From: an uncultured Anaerosporobacter sp.
GTDB lineage: Bacteria; Bacillota; Clostridia; Lachnospirales; Lachnospiraceae
Reading direction: 5' to 3'
Assembly (NCBI GenBank): GCA_945787925.1
Contig: CALZJY010000157.1
Span: 1 to 5,577, forward strand
Length of the DNA: 5,577 nt
Shown: positions 1 to 5,242 of the stretch, one piece after another
Layout of the letters: the number at the start of each line of letters is the position of its first letter
Position numbering within the stretch: position 1 is the stretch's first letter
Notes under the pieces: generated by a model
What the model saw: only the letters and a program-made list of their open reading frames with translations
What the model was told of the DNA's origin: nothing
Databases searched by the model: none
Made by a program: the position numbers and the translations under genes

Positions 1-72
1 CGGTAAAACCAACGGTAAAACCAACGGTAAAACCAACGGTAAAACCAACAGCAGAGCCAACAGTGAAACCAA
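1..72 (+). repeat. 12-bp tandem repeat encoding a VKPT linker
   Basis: Four perfect copies of CGGTAAAACCAA (1-48) are followed by two diverged copies (49-60 and 61-72). In the reading frame they encode VKPT four times, then AEPT and VKPT. The array starts at the window edge, so more copies may lie upstream. It forms a flexible Pro-Thr linker between the GH16 domain and whatever lies N-terminal. The unit is a multiple of three, so copy-number slippage would change linker length without breaking the frame. Confidence 0.93.
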
Positions 73-2807
73 CAGAGACTCCACTTCCAGGAAAAGATCT
101 TTCCTATGAAGGATATGAGTTAAAATGGCATGATGAATTTGATGGTGATAAGTTAAACGAAGAAGACTGGAACTATGAAATTCATGAGCCAGGTTGGGTA
201 AACAATGAATGGCAAGAATATGTAAAATCTGATGAAAACGTATTTTTAAAAGATGGTAAACTTTACATTCAACCAATTAAACAAGAAGGTAAAGATGGTA
301 AAGGAAGCTATACTTCTGGTAGAATCAATACACAAAATAAACATGACTTTACATATGGTCTGTTTGAAGTAAGAGCAAAAGTACCAAGCGGAAAAGGCTA
401 TTTACCAGCATTCTGGATGATGCCAACAAATGAAAACCTTTATGGGCAATGGCCAAGATGTGGTGAAATCGACATCATGGAAGTATTAGGGGATGCAACA
501 AAAACAGCATTCGGTACAATCCATTACGGAAATCCTCACAGCGAAAGCCAAGGAAAACATACATTAGAAAATGGAGATTATTCTGAAGAATTCCATACAT
601 TTACTTGTGAATGGGAACCAGGAGTAATCAAATGGTATGTTGATGGTACATTATTCCACACAGAAGATAGTTGGTATACAAGAACAGTTGGACAAGGTGA
701 AGTAACATATCCAGCACCATTTGACCAACCATTCTACATGATCTTAAACTTAGCAGTAGGTGGGAATTGGCCAGGAAATCCTGACGAAACAACACAAGAC
801 CAACCATTTGTAATTGATTATGTAAGAGCATATCAAAAAGATAGCTACGACGATAATGTAGAGAAACCTATCAAAGAAGTAATCTTACGTGACCCAGATG
901 CAAACGGAAACTATATCAATAATGGTAACTTTGCAGTGGAAGAAGATTTAACGGATAGTGTAGATTGGCAGTTCCTTCTTACAAAAGAGGGCGAAGGAAA
1001 AGCTTCTATCGCAGATAATAAATTAAAAATCGAAACTACAAAAGTAGGTACAGAAGATTACGCAGTTCAACTAGTACAAGCAAATCTTCCAATGCAAAAA
1101 GGTGGTATATATAGAGTATCCTTTGATGCATACGCAGATGCAGCACGTACAATGAAAGTTGACGTTTCTGCTCCGGATCGTTCTTACCAAAGATATTTAG
1201 CAGATACAGTAGTTAATTTAGGAACTGAAAAACAAACGTATACGTATGAATTTACAATGACAGACGAAAATGATGCAAATGGTCGTTTAGAATATAACTT
1301 AGGTGCTACAAGTTCTAAAGATACTGTTTACATCAGCAATGTAAAAGTGGAAAAAATCGGACAAAAAGACATGGACGACGAAGATAAGAAAACAATCTTA
1401 ACAGACGGAAACCATGTATACAATGGTGGATTCCAAGAAGGCGACAATCGTCTTGGATTCTGGGAATACACAATCAAATCCAATGCAAATCTTTATGTAA
1501 CAAATGACAATACGGTTCGCCGTTTAAAAGTAAACGTAAAGAATGCAAAACGTTTATCTGACGTAGTATTAAAACAATCTGACCTTGCATTTGCTCCAAA
1601 CAAGCAATATGCGGTTTCCTTTGATGCAGAAGTTGAAGAGGACAAAAAAATTGAAGTTGTAATAGCAGGCGAAAAACGTGTGGTAGAACTTAAAAAAGGT
1701 GACCATACTTACGACTGGTCAATGACAACTGGAGATGAACTTACAAACAAAGATATCGAATTCCATTTAGGTAGTAAGGGTGTTCTATACTTAGATAATG
1801 TCCGTGTAGTAGAAGATAGCCTAATCAAAAATGGTGACTTCTCTGCAGACTTTGCAGGATATGAAGTATATGCAGATAGTGCTACGGATGTAGATTACGT
1901 AGTAGATTCTCAAAGAGAAGACAATGCAGCATCCATTACCATCCGTAATACAGGAGATCAAGATTGGCAAATCCAATTAAAACAAAATAATGTGAAATTA
2001 GAAGAAGGCCAATGGTATCATTTAAAATTAGATGCAAAATCTGATTTAGATCGTAAACTTATGTTTGCAATCCAAAGAGATGGTTCTAAAGATGATAATT
2101 GGATTCCATACTCTGGACAGAAAGTTGTTTCCTTAACAAAAGATTATCAAACATTTGATCTTAAATTCCAGATGACAGAAGAAACAGATTTGCGTTCTAT
2201 CTTAAGTATCTCTATGGGTGCTGTAGAAGGAAAACAAATTACAGAACGTCATACAATCTGTATCGACAACATTTCCTTAGAAAAAATTGATGAACCAGCA
2301 GAGGGAGAAGAAAACGGCGATTTAATCAAAAATGGTGACTTCTCTGCAGGTTTTGAAGGATATGCTCCATACGTATTTACAGCACAAAATGTAGAGTATA
2401 AAGTAGATTCAGAAAAAGAAGATTCTGCAGCTTCCTTTACAATCAAAAACACAGGAGATGCTGCTTGGCATATCCAATTAAAACAAAACGATGTGAAATT
2501 AGAAGAAGGTCAATGGTACCATTTAAAATTAGATGCAAAATCTACTTTAGATCGTAAACTTATGTTTGCAATCCAAAGAGATGGTTCTAAAGATGATAAT
2601 TGGGATCCATATTCAGGAGAAAAAATTGTTGATTTAACTAAGGATTACAAAACATTTGATGTTAAGTTCCAAATGACAAAAGCAACAGACTTACATTCTA
2701 TTTTAAGTATTTCCATGGGTGCAGTAGCGGATCAACCAATCGATCAAGAACACACAATCTGTATCGATAATATTTCCTTAGAAAAAATCGAAGCACCTCA
2801 AAAATAG
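1..2807 (+). CDS. Secreted GH16 beta-glucanase (laminarinase type) with four C-terminal CBM4/9-like modules, 5'-truncated
   Basis: Predicted extracellular endo-beta-1,3(-1,4)-glucanase. The frame is open from the left edge (first full codon at base 3, 934 codons to the TAG at 2805-2807). The in-frame GTG at 63 lies inside a repetitive linker and lacks a ribosome binding site, so the real start and signal peptide are upstream. Numbering residues from base 3: a VKPT-repeat linker (1-30), GH16 domain (about 35-279), then four modules at about 303-453, 468-605, 606-763 and 773-930. The catalytic motif GEIDIMEVLG gives nucleophile E155, helper D157 and acid/base E160; the E-x-D-x-x-E spacing is the beta-bulge form typical of laminarinases rather than lichenases. 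Other GH16 signatures are SGRINT, PAFWMMP and LNLAVGGNWPG. The modules begin with NNGNF, YNGGF or KNGDF and fit the CBM4/9 fold; their ligand is inferred to be beta-glucan. No LPXTG or other C-terminal anchor is present. The GH16 call is secure; exact substrate is not. Confidence 0.93.
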   Translation, partial: VKPTVKPTVKPTVKPTAEPTVKPTETPLPGKDLSYEGYELKWHDEFDGDKLNEEDWNYEIHEPGWVNNEWQEYVKSDENVFLKDGKLYIQPIKQEGKDGKGSYTSGRINTQNKHDFTYGLFEVRAKVPSGKGYLPAFWMMPTNENLYGQWPRCGEIDIMEVLGDATKTAFGTIHYGNPHSESQGKHTLENGDYSEEFHTFTCEWEPGVIKWYVDGTLFHTEDSWYTRTVGQGEVTYPAPFDQPFYMILNLAVGGNWPGNPDETTQDQPFVIDYVRAYQKDSYDDNVEKPIKEVILRDPDANGNYINNGNFAVEEDLTDSVDWQFLLTKEGEGKASIADNKLKIETTKVGTEDYAVQLVQANLPMQKGGIYRVSFDAYADAARTMKVDVSAPDRSYQRYLADTVVNLGTEKQTYTYEFTMTDENDANGRLEYNLGATSSKDTVYISNVKVEKIGQKDMDDEDKKTILTDGNHVYNGGFQEGDNRLGFWEYTIKSNANLYVTNDNTVRRLKVNVKNAKRLSDVVLKQSDLAFAPNKQYAVSFDAEVEEDKKIEVVIAGEKRVVELKKGDHTYDWSMTTGDELTNKDIEFHLGSKGVLYLDNVRVVEDSLIKNGDFSADFAGYEVYADSATDVDYVVDSQREDNAASITIRNTGDQDWQIQLKQNNVKLEEGQWYHLKLDAKSDLDRKLMFAIQRDGSKDDNWIPYSGQKVVSLTKDYQTFDLKFQMTEETDLRSILSISMGAVEGKQITERHTICIDNISLEKIDEPAEGEENGDLIKNGDFSAGFEGYAPYVFTAQNVEYKVDSEKEDSAASFTIKNTGDAAWHIQLKQNDVKLEEGQWYHLKLDAKSTLDRKLMFAIQRDGSKDDNWDPYSGEKIVDLTKDYKTFDVKFQMTKATDLHSILSISMGAVADQPIDQEHTICIDNISLEKIEAPQK
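1818..2792 (+). repeat. Tandem duplicated CBM module, 501-bp period
   Basis: The third and fourth C-terminal modules (about 1818-2291 and 2319-2792) align without gaps at a constant offset of 501 bp (167 codons). By eye about 119 of 157 residues are identical. Conserved positions include the W of WQIQLKQ/WHIQLKQ, QWYHLKLDAKS, the RDGSKDDNW segment and the closing HTICIDNISLEKI. A short linker with DEPAEGEENG separates them. The first two modules are far more diverged, so this is the youngest duplication in the protein. Confidence 0.92.
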
Positions 2808-2828
2808 TACAACGAAAAACAAATCCTA

Positions 2829-2837
2829 TGTTATAAT
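2829..2837 (+). promoter_or_regulatory. Extended -10 promoter for the small ORF
   Basis: A consensus TATAAT at 2832-2837 is preceded by TG at 2829-2830 with one base between, giving the extended -10 form TGTTATAAT. No convincing -35 is seen at 16-18 bp upstream, which is tolerated in extended -10 promoters. Transcription would start near 2844, about 39 nt before the ATG at 2883. No hairpin terminator lies between the glucanase stop and this site, so read-through from the glucanase gene is also possible. Confidence 0.65.
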
Positions 2838-2877
2838 ATCCATATAGATTCACTTATTTGAAAGCTTAGGAGGCGTT

Positions 2878-2893
2878 TCTACATGCATGTAGA
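2878..2893. promoter_or_regulatory. 16-bp perfect palindrome over the small-ORF start codon
   Basis: TCTACATGCATGTAGA is a perfect inverted repeat with the ATG at 2883-2885 near its centre. As RNA it could fold into a 6-bp stem with a UGCA loop that partly hides the start codon. As DNA it has the symmetry of a dimeric repressor site lying about 35-50 bp after the likely transcription start. The symmetry is seen directly; any function is inferred. Confidence 0.45.
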
Positions 2894-2969
2894 TGTATTT
2901 AGTATTCTTGGATTACTCGTAGTAGTAGCAGGATTCGCTTATGCGCTATACCGAGAATACAAAGGATAA
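2883..2969 (+). CDS. Small single-pass membrane peptide, 28 aa
   Basis: Family not recognised. The ORF of 28 codons plus TAA begins with MHVDVF and ends with YREYKG. Residues 5-22 are an unbroken hydrophobic stretch (containing ILGLLVVVAG) long enough for one membrane helix. The positive charges lie in the C-terminal tail, suggesting an outside N-terminus and cytoplasmic C-terminus by the positive-inside rule. Translation signals are strong: AGGAGG at 2868-2873 with a 9-nt spacer, downstream of an extended -10 promoter. The other nearby ATGs (2887, 2893) meet stops quickly. A hairpin and a terminator follow, so it looks like its own short transcription unit. Options are a small regulatory membrane protein, a type I toxin-like peptide, or a leader peptide for the downstream exporter. 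Promoter, ribosome binding site and hydrophobic content together make it likely to be translated, but no homology supports it here. Confidence 0.62.
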   Translation: MHVDVFSILGLLVVVAGFAYALYREYKG

Positions 2970-2989
2970 GTGGGAAAATAAGGATAAGT
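2962..2989 (+). repeat. 10-bp direct repeat AAGGATAAGT, 18-bp period
   Basis: Exact copies lie at 2962-2971 and 2980-2989. The first spans the TAA stop of the small ORF. The second sits directly before an ATG at 2990 and looks like a weak Shine-Dalgarno (AAGGA, 5-nt spacer). Role unknown; it may be chance in purine-rich DNA. Confidence 0.4.
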
Positions 2990-2997
2990 ATGGACAA

Positions 2998-3041
2998 GCT
3001 AGCGAGGGCTGTAGGGAATGTCACCTGCAGCTCTCCTTGGC
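2998..3041 (+). ncRNA. Long hairpin in the 3' region of the small-ORF transcript, unknown function
   Basis: GAGGGCTGTAGG (3004-3015) pairs with CCTGCAGCTCTC (3024-3035) as 12 consecutive base pairs, two of them G-U, closing an 8-nt loop GAATGTCA. Past one C-C mismatch, 2998-3002 pairs with 3037-3041 for five more pairs. No U-tract follows, so it is not an intrinsic terminator. It lies 28 nt after the small-ORF stop and 21 nt before the terminator stem. I do not recognise it as a T-box, known riboswitch, SRP or 6S RNA. It could be a 3' stabilising structure, an attenuation element or a small-RNA domain. Confidence 0.5.
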
Positions 3042-3062
3042 ATTCATATAAGAAAAAGAGAG

Positions 3063-3095
3063 ACGGTCATCACAGCAATGTGGTGGCCGTTTTTT
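3063..3095 (+). terminator. Rho-independent terminator
   Basis: ACGGTCATCAC (3063-3073) pairs with GTGGTGGCCGT (3080-3090) in an 11-bp stem (two G-U pairs) around the loop AGCAAT, followed by six T at 3090-3095. It ends the small-ORF unit and, by read-through, possibly the glucanase transcript. It also isolates the exporter operon, whose first gene starts 105 bp downstream. On the opposite strand the stem is followed by a weaker pyrimidine run. Confidence 0.9.
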
Positions 3096-3135
3096 CACAC
3101 TTTTTTCACAGAACCTTTTTCAATAACTGTTCAAA
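3094..3135 (+). promoter_or_regulatory. Phased TTCA-type direct repeats, possible OmpR/PhoB-family regulator site
   Basis: TTCACA occurs at 3094-3099 and 3105-3110, exactly 11 bp apart. TTCAAT (3119-3124) and TTCAAA (3130-3135) form a second pair also 11 bp apart. One-turn-spaced direct hexamers are the usual target layout of OmpR/PhoB-type response regulators (B. subtilis PhoP prefers TTHACA repeats). The tract lies between the terminator and the adaptor gene, where an activator would sit. The first site overlaps the terminator T-run, so part of the pattern could be low-complexity coincidence. Confidence 0.35.
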
Positions 3136-3144
3136 ACGTTTCCT

Positions 3145-3165
3145 TATCATGGGTACATGTATAGC
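3145..3165 (+). promoter_or_regulatory. Candidate -10 region(s) for the exporter operon
   Basis: Two -10-like hexamers are present: TATCAT (3145-3150, five of six consensus bases) and TATAGC (3160-3165, four of six). Neither has a good -35. For TATCAT the -35 position falls on the TTCAAT half-site of the upstream direct repeats, which fits an activator-dependent promoter. The operon needs a promoter here because a strong terminator lies just upstream; which hexamer is used is uncertain. Confidence 0.3.
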
Positions 3166-3181
3166 GTATGCAAAAAGAGGA

Positions 3182-3189
3182 AAAGGAGG
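3182..3189 (+). promoter_or_regulatory. Ribosome binding site that fixes the adaptor start at GTG 3200
   Basis: AAAGGAGG lies 10 nt before the GTG at 3200-3202. The reading frame stays open back to an ATG at 2990, but that extension would translate through the hairpin and the terminator and encodes no recognisable sequence. This ribosome binding site and the membrane anchor about 20 residues after the GTG argue for the later start. Confidence 0.85.
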
Positions 3190-3199
3190 GACAGGTAAC

Positions 3200-5242
3200 G
3201 TGAGAAAAGAGAACAGATTCCTAGAGGTAATGAAACAAAAGCTTCAAGGAACGAAGAAACGTGTCATCATGATCGGTGGGGCAATCCTTCTTGGAATCAC
3301 TGCCACTACGGTGACCGTAATCCATAGGGGAAATACAGCACGACAAGAGAGCGGAACTATAGCAACGAGAACTGTCGTTGCGCAGCAAGGAAACTTAGCG
3401 CTAGGCGTGAGTGGAAGTGGAACGACTTATGTTGGAACAACCAATCAATACATCGATTTGTCATTTGGAACATCCAATCTAGTGCTTACAGTAGAGGAAC
3501 TTTTGAATTCGTCAGGAGCAACGGTGAAAAAGGGAGATCCGTTATTCCGAGTATCGAAAAAGGAAATTGCGGCCTTGATTCAATATTATGAAGAGCAGAA
3601 AGAGGAGGCGCAAAACACATATCAGACAGCAAAGCTTACGTATGAAAGTAATCTAGCACAAGCGAAGTATGAATATGAGACGAACAAGGCATTGGGAACG
3701 ACAGCGACATTAAACTATGAAGCGAGTCTTGACCAGCTAAAAGACGCGGAGACAGACTATGAAAAGAAGCTAGAGGCCGTAGTAGGTGTTGTAAATGAAA
3801 AAGAAGCGTCCTCTTCCTATACGGTGGAAGGAAAGGCACTTTCCGAACTAAAGAACGCATATGAGCAGCAACAGGAAGCGCAGAAGAGAGTAGAAGAGGC
3901 AGAGCGAAAACTGCAAGATGCCAAACAAAGCCTTGAAAAACAAACGAAAGAGTATGAACAGGCAAAGCAGCAGAAGGAACAAGCAGAGCAACAGGTATCT
4001 CAAGCAAAGCAACAATATGAGCAGGCATATGCTAGCTATGAAAAGGAAAGGCAGGAGGCAGAGTCTTCCTTAAAGGAATTAAAAAGCAATTATTCCACAT
4101 TAAAGGCAAGTTATGAAGCAGCCGTACGAAATCAACAGACACAAGCCATTACGCTAGAAAAAGAGTATGAGAGCAGCAAGCTTACCTATGAAAATGCAAA
4201 GACGATTTATGAGGCAGCAATCAGTGGATTAGGGCAAGACATGACGGCTGCAAAAGAGCGTGTATCAAGCATTGATACTGCGATTTCTAATGCAGATAGC
4301 CAGCTAAGCGAACTTTCTAGCAAGATTAAGGCGGCCAAGAATACGTTATCTGATTACAAGTCTCAGGTCAAGAATACAAAGGATTCTGCAAAGAAAGCAG
4401 AAATCGAACAAAAGGTTACGGCGACAGAGCAACAAATCGAGTCATTACAATCACAATATGATTCGATTAAGAATAACTATAGCACGTTAACAGCAAACCT
4501 AAGTGCCGCCAAACGAAAACAGACAACTGATTCCATTACGGCAAAACAAGAGTATGAAACAAACAAACTTACGTATAACAATGCAGATTCGTTATACCAA
4601 ATCGCAATGAACGGTATTGATACTGAGGTGACTGCTGCCCAAGAAACATTAAATGATGCAAAACAAGTGCTTGCAGACTTTAAGGAGTATGTGGGAGATG
4701 GCACAATCAAGGCGACTGTATCAGGAACGGTAATGTCGATCGGTTATAGTGAAGGAGAAGAGTTAAGCACATCCACTCCGATTGCAACCTATTCTAATGC
4801 AAAAAATATGACAATGTCAGTATCCGTGTCACAAGAAGATATTTCAGTCGTAACGATTGGAGATACGGTACAAGTAGAATTTACTGCATATGAGGGAGAA
4901 ACATACGAAGCAACCGTTTCTAAGATTGAGACTGCGAAAAATAACTCTTCTACGGTAAGCTACAATGTAACGGTTACATTATCAGGCGACCTGTCTAAGA
5001 TTTACACAGGAATGACAGGCAATGTAACGTTCGTGACAAAACAAGTAAAGGACGTCGTACAGGTATCCAATAAGGCTATTAAGGTAGAAGGAACTACTTC
5101 CTATGTAGTGAAAGTAGAAAATGGGGTAAGAACAAAGACTAAAGTACAGACAGGCTTCTCGGATGGAATTAATGTAGAAATCGTATCTGGATTAAAAGAA
5201 GGAGATACTGTGTTAATTGAAAGTCAGGTGAATGGGTCATGA
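3200..5242 (+). CDS. MacA/YknX-like efflux adaptor (HlyD/RND adaptor family) with extra-long coiled coil
   Basis: Membrane-anchored adaptor subunit of an ABC export system, 680 aa from GTG 3200. In order: a basic N-terminus, one membrane helix (about 22-41), the first half of a lipoyl/barrel-sandwich domain (about 60-124, with GATVKKGDPLF), a Q/E/K/A-rich coiled coil (about 125-497), the second lipoyl half (about 500-535, GTVMSIGYSEGEELS), a beta-barrel (about 540-610, GDTVQVEF, MTGNVTF) and a membrane-proximal domain (about 613-680, GLKEGDTVLIES). Typical MacA or YknX proteins have about 370-400 residues; the excess is almost all coiled coil, which contains an internal repeat. Helix breakers near 194-211 and 343-345 suggest more than one helical hairpin. 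The N-terminus has no lipobox Cys. The stop overlaps the permease start, so the two are translationally coupled. Substrate cannot be told from sequence; antimicrobial peptide or macrolide-type export is common for relatives. Confidence 0.92.
   Translation: MRKENRFLEVMKQKLQGTKKRVIMIGGAILLGITATTVTVIHRGNTARQESGTIATRTVVAQQGNLALGVSGSGTTYVGTTNQYIDLSFGTSNLVLTVEELLNSSGATVKKGDPLFRVSKKEIAALIQYYEEQKEEAQNTYQTAKLTYESNLAQAKYEYETNKALGTTATLNYEASLDQLKDAETDYEKKLEAVVGVVNEKEASSSYTVEGKALSELKNAYEQQQEAQKRVEEAERKLQDAKQSLEKQTKEYEQAKQQKEQAEQQVSQAKQQYEQAYASYEKERQEAESSLKELKSNYSTLKASYEAAVRNQQTQAITLEKEYESSKLTYENAKTIYEAAISGLGQDMTAAKERVSSIDTAISNADSQLSELSSKIKAAKNTLSDYKSQVKNTKDSAKKAEIEQKVTATEQQIESLQSQYDSIKNNYSTLTANLSAAKRKQTTDSITAKQEYETNKLTYNNADSLYQIAMNGIDTEVTAAQETLNDAKQVLADFKEYVGDGTIKATVSGTVMSIGYSEGEELSTSTPIATYSNAKNMTMSVSVSQEDISVVTIGDTVQVEFTAYEGETYEATVSKIETAKNNSSTVSYNVTVTLSGDLSKIYTGMTGNVTFVTKQVKDVVQVSNKAIKVEGTTSYVVKVENGVRTKTKVQTGFSDGINVEIVSGLKEGDTVLIESQVNGS
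4079..4648 (+). repeat. Internal protein repeat in the coiled coil, 129-residue offset
   Basis: Adaptor residues about 294-354 and 423-483 align without gaps at a constant offset of 387 bp. Matching landmarks are NYSTL (Y298/Y427), then ITLEKEYESSKLTYENA against ITAKQEYETNKLTYNNA, and GLGQDMTAAKE against NGIDTEVTAAQE. The match goes beyond shared heptad composition because the non-helical GLG/NGI break is also kept. It suggests the coiled coil grew by segmental duplication. Confidence 0.7.

Noticed and set aside
63..65. GTG as start of the glucanase
   Set aside because: The frame is open to the window edge, the GTG is one unit of a VKPT linker repeat, and there is no ribosome binding site or signal peptide.
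1..72. CRISPR array
   Set aside because: Units are 12 bp with no spacers and are in frame within a coding sequence.
628..831. Minus-strand reading frame inside the GH16 domain
   Set aside because: Antisense to conserved catalytic-domain sequence, with no plausible protein character; same for minus-strand frames at 2249-2452, 4477-4710 and 5169-5399.
3037..3065. TTGGCA (3037-3042) as a -35 for the exporter
   Set aside because: No -10-like hexamer lies 16-18 bp downstream, and transcripts from here would meet the terminator at once.
2998..3095. T-box or known riboswitch upstream of the exporter
   Set aside because: No T-box consensus (antiterminator bulge sequence) or recognisable riboswitch core is present, and the region carries an ORF upstream rather than an aptamer-like domain.
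3636..4028. 130-codon reading frame on the minus strand
   Set aside because: It lies wholly inside the coiled-coil region of the adaptor, is a shadow of its biased codons, and has no ribosome binding site or recognisable domain.
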